This document shows positions 17,179-27,005 of a DNA stretch of 64,000 bases, piece by piece. The DNA lies in the NCBI GenBank assembly GCA_964523895.1, contig CAZGBJ010000007.1, positions 1 to 64,000 on the forward strand, written 5' to 3'. The stretch is from UBA7359 sp964523895 (GTDB taxonomy: Bacteria > Pseudomonadota > Gammaproteobacteria > Eutrophobiales > Eutrophobiaceae). Each line of letters starts with the position of its first letter. Positions within the stretch are counted from its first letter, which is position 1. Position numbers and translations under genes: made by a program. A model generated the notes under the pieces. It did no database searches and was not told the DNA's origin. It saw only the letters and a program-made list of their open reading frames with translations.

Positions 17179-17218
17179 TAATAGATTTTGAATTATGTAT
17201 TTATTTACTGAGTAAGTT

Positions 17219-20200
17219 ATGTCAAAGAAAGAAGATAAAAATAGAATGCAACCATTGGCCATAGTAGGCATCGGATGTTTGTTTCCAAAAGCAGATAACC
17301 CGCAAGAGTATTGGACCAATATTCGTGAAGGTGTCGATGCGATAACGGATATACCGGAGTCACATTGGAATCCATCAGATTATTTTGATGAAAATAAAAC
17401 TGCACCAGACATGACTTATGCTAAACGTGGTGGTTTTATTAATGAACAAGACTTTAATCCTTTGTTATATGGCTTAAGTCCAAATAATATTGAAGCAACC
17501 GATACGACGCAGTTGCTTGGCATGGTTGCAACTCGTCAGGCACTCATTGATGCAAATTATTCAACAGCAAAAGATGCGGGTGATGGACGCGAATTTGATC
17601 GTGATCGTACCAGTGTCATTATGGGCGTTACCGGTACGCTGGAACTGGTTATTCCATTAGGTGCAAGACTCGGTCATCCGATCTGGCGTAAAGCATTGGC
17701 TGATGCCGGTGTTGACTCAGAAACAACAGAAGATGTCGTGCAACGTATTGCTGATGGTTATGTTCCTTGGCAGGAAAATTCATTCCCTGGTTTATTAGGT
17801 AATGTTGCTGCAGGTCGAATTGCAAATCGTTTTGACTTTGGTGGTACCAACTGTGTTGTTGATGCTGCTTGTGCCAGTTCATTAAGTGCCTTGCATCTTG
17901 CTGCGATGGAGCTTGATTCTGGCAGAGTCGATATGGCGATTACTGGTGGTGTTGATACCTTTAACGATATCTTTATGTATATGTGCTTTAGTAAAACACC
18001 GGCCTTATCACCAACAGGTAATAGTCGTCCGTTTGCTAAAGAAGGTGATGGCACCATACTAGGTGAAGGTATTGGTAGCGTTATATTAAAACGACTTGAT
18101 GATGCTAAAAGAGATAACGATAAAATTTATGCGGTGTTACGTGGTATTGGTTCATCATCTGATGGTAGAGGCAATGCTATTTATGCGCCGAGTGCAGCCG
18201 GACAAACTAAAGCATTATGGAATGCCTATCGTGAAGCTGATGTAAACCCAAGAAGTATAGAATTGGTAGAAGCACATGGTACCGGTACGTCTGTAGGTGA
18301 TGCGGTTGAAGCAACTGCATTGTCTGGTGTTTATGCTAAAGACAATGAAGATGAAACATGGTGTGCTATTGGATCAGTAAAATCCATGATCGGACACACT
18401 AAGGCTGCTGCCGGTGTAGCCGGTCTGATTAAAACTGCAATGGCATTAAAATATAAAGTGTTACCACCAAGTATTAAAGTAGACGAACCATTAGAAATTA
18501 TTAATCCCGGCATATCACCTGTTTATCTAAACACGATCAAACGCCCGTGGTTAAAAACACAAGCAACACCGCGTCGTGCTGGATTAAGTTCATTTGGTTT
18601 TGGCGGCAGTAATTTTCATTGTGTCCTTGAAGAAGCTGAAGAAACAAAAACCGAAATTGAATGGGACAGTCAGGTATTAATTATTGCTTTAAGTGCCGAC
18701 TCAAAAGAAGCATTAATTAAACAGTTTCCGGAGCCTTCCATTCTTGATTCATGGAGTGATTTACGATTCTTTGCCTATGATTCCTGTCAAAGTTTTAAAA
18801 ATGATGCTGCGCATCGTTTAAGCATAGTCATAGAAAAAAATAATACTGATGTTACAAAACACATTGCCAATATAAAAACGCAATTAAGTTCCTCATCAGA
18901 AACATCGTGGCAAAGACCTGATGGTGTTATCTACAGTTCAGAAGAAAATAATGACAATATTGCTTTTGTTTTTCCGGGGCAAGGCTCGCAATACACTGGC
19001 ATGTGTCGCGATCTGGCTTGTCAGTTTCCTCAGTTTTTAAATGTACTGGAACAAGCAAATAATTTGTTTATAGAAGCAAGCGGAAAGGAAAGTTTAGGCG
19101 ATGTATTGTATCCTATACCTGTTTTTTCAAAACCAGAACAAAAACAACAGGAAGAAACTTTAAGAAAAACACAGAATGCACAACCGGCTATTGGTGCAGT
19201 TAGTCTTGGTGCGCTTGAAATACTAAATCATTTCTCTATTAAGCCAAAAGCAGCGATTGGCCATAGCTATGGTGAATTAACTGCGCTGTCGGCAGCAGGC
19301 ATGTATAACGCTGAAACGTGCCATCGATTATCACGAATACGTGGTGAGTTAATGGCTGCAGGTGAAGGTGATAGAGGTTCTATGTTGGCCGTTGTAGTAT
19401 CGTACGATCAGGTAGAGACGTTACTAAAAGAAAATAAGATTGATTTGATTATTGCTAATCATAATTCACCCACTCAGGTTGTCTTATCAGGAGCAACGGA
19501 TCAAGTGGATGCGTTTGTAAAAATCGCTAAACCCGAAAAAATACGTGCGATTAAACTACCGGTGGCAGCGGCATTTCATAGTTCCTTTGTTGCTGATGCA
19601 GCAAAACCATTTACTGAAGCTTTGGCATCATTTGAATTTTCAAAAAATACTTATCAAGTATTATCTAATACAACAACCGATGCTTATCCAGATAATTCAG
19701 AAGCAGCAAAACAATTATTAGCCAATCAATTAGCATCGCCAGTACGTTTTGTAGAGCAGGTTGAAAAACTGTATGCAGAAGGTATTTCTACCTTCATTGA
19801 AGTTGGTCCGGGAAAAACATTAACCTGCTTAGTTAAATCGATACTTGCAGACGAACCAATCACGACAATAGCAATAGATGCTTCAGTCGGAAAAAAACAA
19901 GGTCAATATGATTTAGCTGTGGTATTAGCAACATTAGCTGCTAATGGACAACAAGTGGATCTTAAAAAATGGGATGCGGTTTGTTCTAAATTGGAAAGGC
20001 CAGCGAAAGATGCAAAACCAGCAATGACTATTGCTATCAGTGGAGCAAATTACACCATGCCTCGTGAGCCACGCCCGGCGAGTAAACCTAAACCAGTAAT
20101 CAATGTTAATACTATGACAAGTGATGTAAAAAACGTTTCTTCTGATTCAAAACCAGTTGAAACAAAAACAACTCCAGTAAACCCTGTTGCAAGTAGTGGT

Positions 20201-23200
20201 TTATTACAAACTACACAAGAAAGCATTATTGCTTTGCAGAAAATGCAGGAACAAACCGCACGTTTACACCAACAGTATCTTGAAGGACAAGAAACAGCAC
20301 AAAAATCGATCCAATCATTATTGGATCAACAGTTACGATTAATGTCAGGACAGCCTTTAGTTGCACCTGTGCAACAAGTGGTAACGAGCAATGTCATACA
20401 AGAAAGTGTTCCAGTACAAATAAAAGAAGAAGTACCTGTAGTCAAAGAAACTGAAAAAACAAAGCAAGCTACAGCTATTGTAAATGAACAGCCTGACGTA
20501 GATATTAATAATTTATTATTAAATGTCGTATCAGAAAAAACAGGTTATCCATTAGAGATGTTGAGTCTTGATATGAGTTTGGATACCGATCTGGGTATTG
20601 ATTCGATCAAACGCGTTGAAATTCTTTCTGCCTTACAGGAACAATTACCCTGGTCACAAGCGGTTAACCCAGAAGAATTAGGGACTTTTCAGTTCTTACA
20701 ACATATTGTTGAATTTATTGCTGCAGGTAGACCTGTTTCGTTAATTACTACTGCTGTTGTGCCGACTCAAGATGATGATGATTTTGCCAAAGTTTTGTTG
20801 GAAATTGTTTCAGAAAAAACCGGTTATCCAATTGATATGCTGGACTTGGAAATGAATCTGGATAGTGATCTGGGTATCGATTCTATAAAACGTGTAGAAA
20901 TACTGTCGGCCTTACAGGAAGCCATGCCTGAATTACCGACAATCAGTCCAGATGAGTTAGGACAATTACAAACCTTACGTTCCATTACGGAATTGTTTGT
21001 TTCCGAACAAGAGGAAACAGTTTCAGTTGAAGCTGAAACAACACAGATTAATAATGGTTTTGCTGACACCTTATTAGAAGTTGTAGCAGAAAAAACCGGT
21101 TATCCGGTTGATATGTTGACGTTAGAAATGAATCTGGATAGTGATCTGGGTATCGATTCAATAAAACGTGTTGAAATTTTATCGGCAATACAAGAGCGAA
21201 TTCCAGAACTACCCTCGGTGAGTGCCGATGACATGGCAACCTTGCAAACGCTGCAATCCATAGTTGATATATTTAATGTGGCAGGAAGTGAACAAACGCC
21301 AACTGAGTCGAGTAATGATTCAAATTTAGCAGAAGTCTTACTTGAAGTTGTTGCGGATAAAACCGGTTATCCGGTGGATATGTTAAATCTGGAAATGAAC
21401 CTGGATAGTGATTTGGGTATTGATTCAATTAAACGAGTGGAAATCTTATCAGCATTGCAAGATAAAATGCCAAATCTACCAGCAGTATCAGCGGATGATT
21501 TAGCTGCATTGCAAACCTTGCAACAAATCATTGAATACATGAATGAGCAGGTTGTAAGCGATAATATAGAGGCTTCAGTTGTAGTAGTTGAAGTAGAAGA
21601 GATTGAAAATAAAAAAGAATCAAGACTTGTCCGAAGTGTTATTCACTTGACTGAAATTGATGAAGCCGATGCAAGAGAACAGATCGATTTTAATAAAGAA
21701 AAAGAAATCTGGATTACGAAAGCAGGTGGAGATCTATCTGAGCAGTTAGCAACGACATTAAAAGAGAAAGGCTATAAGACAAAGATTATTAATAATGATC
21801 AAGAAGCAGAAGATGAATTAGGTGCTTTGATACTTTGCGCGAAAGAAGAAGCGGACAAACAATATTTACTTGATACCTTTTCATTGGTGCAGCGTTGTGC
21901 GGATAGTCTAAAAAAATCAAAAGGCATACTTGCTTGCATATCATCACTAGGTGGCAATTTTGGTTTTGAAAAAATTGAAGGCAATCCTGTTCAGGCTGGT
22001 CTTTATGGCATTATTAAAACAGCAGATAAGGAATGGACTGAAGTAAGTTGTAAATCAATTGACATCAATCAAACATCTGCATCACTGGATTTAATTCAGA
22101 GTGAACTTTTTGTTGATGGCCCATTAGAAGTAGGTTTGTCTGATCAACAACCAAGCCAGCTTTTACTGGAAGAAGAAGTATTTTCCGATATTAAACAAGA
22201 GCGAACAGTATTAAACCAAGATGATCTCATTGTTATTTCTGGTGGCGCTCGTGGTGTGACTGCTGAAGTTGCAGTGAAGCTGGCTGAAACATATAAATGT
22301 AGTTTGTTGCTACTAGGCCGTAGTCCGGAGCCGGAAGCTGAGCCGGAATGGTTAACCTTATTATCTGAGTCAGCAAGTATTAAAAAAGCCATTATGCAGA
22401 AAGCAGAAGAAAAATTACGACCTGCTGATCTAGAAAAACAATATCAATCAATCTTGGCAAACCGTGAAATTAGATCAACGTTGGAACGAATTGAACAGAC
22501 AGGTGCAAAAGTTCAGTATTGTTCCGTCGATGTTAATGATGTTGATGTAGTTACAAATGCCGTTGATTTAGCGCGTACTGAATTAGGTAATGTCACCGGA
22601 ATAATACATGCTGCTGGTGTGCTGGCAGATCGTTTAATTGAAGATAAAACAGAAGAACAATTCAACGCTGTTTATTCAACCAAGGCAGATGGTTTAGATA
22701 GCTTATTGTCAGCGACGAATAACGACACTTTAAAATTAATAGTTATGTTTTCATCGACTACGGCAAGATTGGGTCGTAAAGGTCAGGTTGATTATGCTGC
22801 GGCAAATGAAATATTAAATAAGCAAGCAGCACATGAAAATGCAAGCAGGAAGAATTGCAAGGTACTCTCTGTTAATTGGGGACCTTGGGATGGGGGTATG
22901 GTGACGCCAGCATTAAAGAAATTATTTGCAGAAGAAGGTGTTGGTGTTATTGGTCTAAAAGCAGGCGCAGAGTATTTAATACAAGAAATAGAATCTGATG
23001 GCCCGGTTGAAACAGTAATATTAGGTGAGTCGGAAGATATCCTTAAGAAGATACCATTAAATAACTACTCTGTTTCATCAGCAGAAAACACTGGTTTATC
23101 TCTGGCGTTTGAACGTGACCTTTCAGTTAGCTCTCATGCTTTTCTAAAATCACATGTGATGAATGGTCAAGCCGTATTACCTGTTGCGGTTATTATCGAA

Positions 23201-23947
23201 TGGTTTGCTCACGGTGCATTACATTTGAATCCGGGTATGCAATTTAACGGATTCGATGATTTTCGTGTTTTAAAAGGCGTTACGTTAAAAGCCGACGAAA
23301 ATATTCGTTTACAAATTCTTGCGGGAAACATTATTCATAAAGGCGATGTCTCTTTAGTTCCTGTTGAGCTACGTTCGAATGAATTATTACATGCCAGCGC
23401 GACAATGATTCTGGCTGATAGTTATGAAACTAATGTTTTGCCACAATTAGAGGGTGTAAACGAAAAATATAATAGAAAACAAGGCGAGTATTATCAAAAT
23501 GGACAGTTATTTCATGGACATGATTTACAAGGTATTTCAGAAGTAACACATTGCAGTGACAAAGGTATTGTCGCCAATATAAATGCAGCACCACAACCAT
23601 CAACATGGATGAATCAACCGATACGTTCGAGCTGGTTAACCGATCCTTTAATTATTGATTCAGCATTCCAGATGATGATCCTTTGGAGCTTTGAAGAAAG
23701 CGGAATCGCTTCTTTACCAACAACAATTGCATCGTATCGTCAATATCAACGGAGCTACCCAAAAGATAGTGCAAAAATTATTGCTGAAGTTAATGAACAA
23801 ACTGATCATAGAGCTAATGCAGCAATAGAGTTTCTTGATAGTAAAGGACAGTTGGTCGCCTTGATGGATGGATATGAATGTGTACGTGACAGCTCATTGC
23901 AAATAGCATTCAAGAAAAATAAACTGGATAAAAAAGAAAACGTATAA
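17219..23947 (+). CDS. pfaA: PfaA-like polyunsaturated lipid synthase (KS-AT-ACP4-KR-DH)
   Basis: A 2242-residue multidomain synthase. KS: about 10-470 with C218 in DAACASS, EAHGTGT and MIGHTKAA. AT: about 590-900 with S683 in GHSYGE. A Gln/Pro-rich linker follows, then four tandem ACPs with the LGIDSIKRVE attachment motif near residues 1126, 1217, 1308 and 1398 (about 90-residue period). KR: NAD(P) loop SGGARGV near 1672 and catalytic Y1859. A PKS-type DH follows with H1979 (SHVMNGQ) and D2147 (LIIDSAF). This is the PfaA layout, with four ACPs instead of the five or six common in EPA/DHA producers. The ACPs need the phosphopantetheinyl transferase at the operon end. The chain made cannot be read from sequence. 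Confidence 0.93.
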   Translation: MSKKEDKNRMQPLAIVGIGCLFPKADNPQEYWTNIREGVDAITDIPESHWNPSDYFDENKTAPDMTYAKRGGFINEQDFNPLLYGLSPNNIEATDTTQLLGMVATRQALIDANYSTAKDAGDGREFDRDRTSVIMGVTGTLELVIPLGARLGHPIWRKALADAGVDSETTEDVVQRIADGYVPWQENSFPGLLGNVAAGRIANRFDFGGTNCVVDAACASSLSALHLAAMELDSGRVDMAITGGVDTFNDIFMYMCFSKTPALSPTGNSRPFAKEGDGTILGEGIGSVILKRLDDAKRDNDKIYAVLRGIGSSSDGRGNAIYAPSAAGQTKALWNAYREADVNPRSIELVEAHGTGTSVGDAVEATALSGVYAKDNEDETWCAIGSVKSMIGHTKAAAGVAGLIKTAMALKYKVLPPSIKVDEPLEIINPGISPVYLNTIKRPWLKTQATPRRAGLSSFGFGGSNFHCVLEEAEETKTEIEWDSQVLIIALSADSKEALIKQFPEPSILDSWSDLRFFAYDSCQSFKNDAAHRLSIVIEKNNTDVTKHIANIKTQLSSSSETSWQRPDGVIYSSEENNDNIAFVFPGQGSQYTGMCRDLACQFPQFLNVLEQANNLFIEASGKESLGDVLYPIPVFSKPEQKQQEETLRKTQNAQPAIGAVSLGALEILNHFSIKPKAAIGHSYGELTALSAAGMYNAETCHRLSRIRGELMAAGEGDRGSMLAVVVSYDQVETLLKENKIDLIIANHNSPTQVVLSGATDQVDAFVKIAKPEKIRAIKLPVAAAFHSSFVADAAKPFTEALASFEFSKNTYQVLSNTTTDAYPDNSEAAKQLLANQLASPVRFVEQVEKLYAEGISTFIEVGPGKTLTCLVKSILADEPITTIAIDASVGKKQGQYDLAVVLATLAANGQQVDLKKWDAVCSKLERPAKDAKPAMTIAISGANYTMPREPRPASKPKPVINVNTMTSDVKNVSSDSKPVETKTTPVNPVASSGLLQTTQESIIALQKMQEQTARLHQQYLEGQETAQKSIQSLLDQQLRLMSGQPLVAPVQQVVTSNVIQESVPVQIKEEVPVVKETEKTKQATAIVNEQPDVDINNLLLNVVSEKTGYPLEMLSLDMSLDTDLGIDSIKRVEILSALQEQLPWSQAVNPEELGTFQFLQHIVEFIAAGRPVSLITTAVVPTQDDDDFAKVLLEIVSEKTGYPIDMLDLEMNLDSDLGIDSIKRVEILSALQEAMPELPTISPDELGQLQTLRSITELFVSEQEETVSVEAETTQINNGFADTLLEVVAEKTGYPVDMLTLEMNLDSDLGIDSIKRVEILSAIQERIPELPSVSADDMATLQTLQSIVDIFNVAGSEQTPTESSNDSNLAEVLLEVVADKTGYPVDMLNLEMNLDSDLGIDSIKRVEILSALQDKMPNLPAVSADDLAALQTLQQIIEYMNEQVVSDNIEASVVVVEVEEIENKKESRLVRSVIHLTEIDEADAREQIDFNKEKEIWITKAGGDLSEQLATTLKEKGYKTKIINNDQEAEDELGALILCAKEEADKQYLLDTFSLVQRCADSLKKSKGILACISSLGGNFGFEKIEGNPVQAGLYGIIKTADKEWTEVSCKSIDINQTSASLDLIQSELFVDGPLEVGLSDQQPSQLLLEEEVFSDIKQERTVLNQDDLIVISGGARGVTAEVAVKLAETYKCSLLLLGRSPEPEAEPEWLTLLSESASIKKAIMQKAEEKLRPADLEKQYQSILANREIRSTLERIEQTGAKVQYCSVDVNDVDVVTNAVDLARTELGNVTGIIHAAGVLADRLIEDKTEEQFNAVYSTKADGLDSLLSATNNDTLKLIVMFSSTTARLGRKGQVDYAAANEILNKQAAHENASRKNCKVLSVNWGPWDGGMVTPALKKLFAEEGVGVIGLKAGAEYLIQEIESDGPVETVILGESEDILKKIPLNNYSVSSAENTGLSLAFERDLSVSSHAFLKSHVMNGQAVLPVAVIIEWFAHGALHLNPGMQFNGFDDFRVLKGVTLKADENIRLQILAGNIIHKGDVSLVPVELRSNELLHASATMILADSYETNVLPQLEGVNEKYNRKQGEYYQNGQLFHGHDLQGISEVTHCSDKGIVANINAAPQPSTWMNQPIRSSWLTDPLIIDSAFQMMILWSFEESGIASLPTTIASYRQYQRSYPKDSAKIIAEVNEQTDHRANAAIEFLDSKGQLVALMDGYECVRDSSLQIAFKKNKLDKKENV

Positions 23948-23977
23948 AATAGATTGGGTATTTAGAAGATAGATAAT

Positions 23978-25039
23978 ATGAAAAAAACAGCATTAATAAC
24001 AGGTATAACGGGACAGGATGGGGCTTATCTTGCCGAATTTTTATTGAACAAGGGATATATTGTTCATGGTATTAAACGAAGAAGTTCGCTGATTAATACC
24101 GATAGAATAGATCACTTATATCAAGATCCGCATATGTCTGGTCGTAATTTAATTTTACATTATGGTGATATGACTGACTCTACTAGTCTAACGCGCGTTA
24201 TTCAGGAATCCCAACCGGACGAAATTTATAATCTTGCCGCACAAAGTCATGTTGCTGTCTCATTTGAAGAACCGGAATACACGGCTGACTCAGATGCGTT
24301 AGGTCCATTAAGATTACTTGAAGCAATCCGGATTCTTAAGCTTGAAAAGAAGACACGTTTTTATCAAGCTTCAACATCTGAACTTTATGGTTTGGTTCAG
24401 GAAGTGCCACAAAAAGAAACCACCCCATTTTATCCACGTTCACCCTATGGTGTTGCAAAGTTGTATGCTTATTGGATAACGATTAACTATCGTGAAGCTT
24501 ATGGTATTTATGCGTGTAACGGTATTTTATTTAATCATGAGTCGCCAGTACGCGGAGAAACCTTTGTTACCAGAAAGATTACTATGGCCTTGAGTCGGAT
24601 AAAGCATGGTTTACAGGACAAGTTATATATTGGCAACCTCAATGCAAAACGTGATTGGGGACATGCACGAGATTACGTCGAGATGCAATGGCTTATGTTG
24701 CAACAAAAAGAGCCGGAAGACTATGTTATCGCTACTGGCGTACAAAATAGTGTTAGGGAATTTATTGAATTCGCTGCCAAAGCGATTGATATAAACATAA
24801 CATGGAAAGGTCAGGATAAAGATGAAAAAGGTTATGATGATGAAGGAAATTGCATTGTCGAAGTTGATCCACGCTACTATCGTCCTGCTGAAGTTGAAAG
24901 TTTGTTAGGTGATCCGACTAAAGCAAGAGAAAATTTAGGTTGGACTCCGGCAACGAGCTTGCAGGGCTTAATTGATGAAATGATGCAGAAAGATATGCAG
25001 CTCGTTGAAAATGAAGTATTAATAAATAACCAAAAGTAA
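23978..25039 (+). CDS. gmd: GDP-mannose 4,6-dehydratase
   Basis: The 353-residue extended SDR converts GDP-mannose to GDP-4-keto-6-deoxymannose. NADP loop GITGQDGAYL (9-18), catalytic Y157 and K161 in YGVAK, and the conserved LFNHESPVRGETFVTRK are diagnostic. It begins 30 bp after the PfaA-like stop and is followed 5 bp later by fcl, so the GDP-fucose pathway lies inside the lipid operon rather than in a glycan cluster. That placement is unusual. Confidence 0.96.
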   Translation: MKKTALITGITGQDGAYLAEFLLNKGYIVHGIKRRSSLINTDRIDHLYQDPHMSGRNLILHYGDMTDSTSLTRVIQESQPDEIYNLAAQSHVAVSFEEPEYTADSDALGPLRLLEAIRILKLEKKTRFYQASTSELYGLVQEVPQKETTPFYPRSPYGVAKLYAYWITINYREAYGIYACNGILFNHESPVRGETFVTRKITMALSRIKHGLQDKLYIGNLNAKRDWGHARDYVEMQWLMLQQKEPEDYVIATGVQNSVREFIEFAAKAIDINITWKGQDKDEKGYDDEGNCIVEVDPRYYRPAEVESLLGDPTKARENLGWTPATSLQGLIDEMMQKDMQLVENEVLINNQK

Positions 25040-25044
25040 ATTTC

Positions 25045-26004
25045 ATGCAAAAGGATTCCCGTATATACGTTGCCGGTCATAACGGTTTGGTAGGAAGTGC
25101 CATTTGCCGAAAGCTAAAAGCCGATCATCATAATAATCTCATTGCACGGTCACACAAAGAACTTGATCTCTGCAATCAATTAGCAGTAGATGCGTTCTTT
25201 AAAGAAGAACAACCCGAATACGTGTTTCTTGCAGCAGCGGTTGTTGGTGGTATACATGCGAATGAAACACAGGCGGTAAGTTTTCTAAGAGATAATCTCC
25301 TGATACAAACACATGTAATTGAAGCGGCTTATAAACATGGTGTAAAAAAAATGGCTTTTTTAGGGTCTACCTGTATCTATCCACGAGATTGTCCGCAGCC
25401 AATTAAGGAAGAATACTTACTAACTGGACCGTTAGAAGAAACTAACCAATGGTATGCGATAGCCAAAATTTCCGGCATTAAACTATGCCAGGCTTACCGC
25501 AAAGAATATGGTTTTAATGCAATCTCATTAATGCCAACCAATCTTTATGGACCAAATGATAATTTTGATTTAATGGACTCGCATGTTTTACCTGCTTTAA
25601 TACGAAAGTTTCATGAAGGTAAAGTCAGCAATAAAGAAGCGGTAGAGATTTGGGGCACTGGTAATCCTTATCGAGAGTTTCTCTATATTGATGATCTGGC
25701 AGATGCTAGTTGCTTTCTTATGCAAAATTATGATGATGACTCAATTATTAATGTTGGAACAGGCCAGGATATTAGTATTAGAGAATTGGCTGAATTAATT
25801 AAAAAAATAGTTGGTTATAAAGGAAAAATTATTTTTGATTCCTCCAGGCCAGATGGCACTCAAAAAAAATGTTGTGATGTTACAAAATTAAATAATTTAG
25901 GTTGGAAAAGTAAAACGACTTTGCAAGATGGGTTAAAAATAACTTACGATTGGTATATTAACAATTTACCCTCTGAAACTGTTGATATTAAAGCAATATT
26001 ATAA
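25045..26004 (+). CDS. fcl: GDP-L-fucose synthase
   Basis: The 319-residue epimerase/reductase turns GDP-4-keto-6-deoxymannose into GDP-L-fucose. NADP loop GHNGLVGSA (11-19), catalytic S108, Y137 and K141, and the typical STCIYPRDCPQPI block are present. With gmd it forms a complete two-step GDP-fucose route. It is spaced 5 bp from gmd and 5 bp from galE, so translation is probably coupled. No fucosyltransferase is visible in the operon. Confidence 0.95.
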   Translation: MQKDSRIYVAGHNGLVGSAICRKLKADHHNNLIARSHKELDLCNQLAVDAFFKEEQPEYVFLAAAVVGGIHANETQAVSFLRDNLLIQTHVIEAAYKHGVKKMAFLGSTCIYPRDCPQPIKEEYLLTGPLEETNQWYAIAKISGIKLCQAYRKEYGFNAISLMPTNLYGPNDNFDLMDSHVLPALIRKFHEGKVSNKEAVEIWGTGNPYREFLYIDDLADASCFLMQNYDDDSIINVGTGQDISIRELAELIKKIVGYKGKIIFDSSRPDGTQKKCCDVTKLNNLGWKSKTTLQDGLKITYDWYINNLPSETVDIKAIL

Positions 26005-26009
26005 GTATC

Positions 26010-27005
26010 ATGAAAAATATTCTGGTAACGGGTGGTGCTGGCTATATCGGGTCCCATGCTTGTAAAGCGTTGGCAAAAGCAGGATATAAGCCAATCACGT
26101 TTGATAATCTGTCAACAGGCCATGAGCATGCTGTAAAATGGGGGCCGCTTGAAATTGGTGATATCCGAGATACTGGGAAGCTATCATTAGTATTCGAACA
26201 GTATAAACCTGAAGCGGTTATTCATTTTGCCTCAAAGATTGTGGTGTCAGAGTCGGTCAAGGCTCCTGATGAATACTATGATAATAATGTTAACGGCACC
26301 TTAAGTTTGCTTAATGTGATGAAAACGCATTCAGTTAACGCAATTGTATTTTCAAGTACCGCATCGGTATACGGTTATCCTGAATCAAATCCTATCAACG
26401 AATCTCATCCGTTGAAGCCGATAAATCCTTATGGAAAAACGAAACTGGCGTGTGAATGGCTATTACAGGATTACCAGAGTGCTTATGAAATAAACTATGT
26501 TGCATTAAGGTATTTCAATGCCGCAGGTGCCGATGCAGAAGATGAGTTAGGTGAAGAGCATGAGCCTGAAACACATTTAATACCATTAATTTTAAAAGCG
26601 ACAAAAGACAAAACGAGCGTTTCAATTTTTGGCGATGATTATAATACGCTCGATGGGACTTGTATCCGTGATTATATCCATGTTTCAGACTTAGCAGATG
26701 CCCATATTAAAGCATTGGAATATTTATTTAAACATAACAAATCAGAAACATTTAATCTTGGAACAGGAAAAGGATATTCAGTCAGGCAAGTATTAAATAC
26801 GGTTAAAAAAATCACTTCGGAAGATATTAGTGAAATAAAATCCGATAGAAGGTCAGGTGACCCAGATAGTCTGGTTGCAAAATCAGATTTGGCACAAAAG
26901 ACATTAGCGTGGCAACCAAAGTTAAGTGACATAGATAATATAATTAAAACAGCCTGGAAATGGCATATACAAAAGCCTGTTCTTGGCTTGGATGACAAGT
27001 CATGA
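26010..27005 (+). CDS. galE: UDP-glucose 4-epimerase
   Basis: The 331-residue SDR has NAD loop GGAGYIGSH (8-16), a FSSTASVYG block and catalytic Y141/K145, with the GalE-type RYFNAAGAD and GTCIRDYIHVSDLA blocks. It interconverts UDP-glucose and UDP-galactose (or their N-acetyl forms). Its stop codon overlaps the start of the PfaC-like gene (ATGA, 27002-27005), which is direct evidence of one operon with the lipid synthase. The glycosyl acceptor is unknown. Confidence 0.94.
   Translation: MKNILVTGGAGYIGSHACKALAKAGYKPITFDNLSTGHEHAVKWGPLEIGDIRDTGKLSLVFEQYKPEAVIHFASKIVVSESVKAPDEYYDNNVNGTLSLLNVMKTHSVNAIVFSSTASVYGYPESNPINESHPLKPINPYGKTKLACEWLLQDYQSAYEINYVALRYFNAAGADAEDELGEEHEPETHLIPLILKATKDKTSVSIFGDDYNTLDGTCIRDYIHVSDLADAHIKALEYLFKHNKSETFNLGTGKGYSVRQVLNTVKKITSEDISEIKSDRRSGDPDSLVAKSDLAQKTLAWQPKLSDIDNIIKTAWKWHIQKPVLGLDDKS

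Noticed and set aside
17074..17405. Minus-strand reading frames opposite pfaD-pfaA
   Set aside because: They lie over the palindromic repeat and the start of pfaA and show no protein-like pattern.
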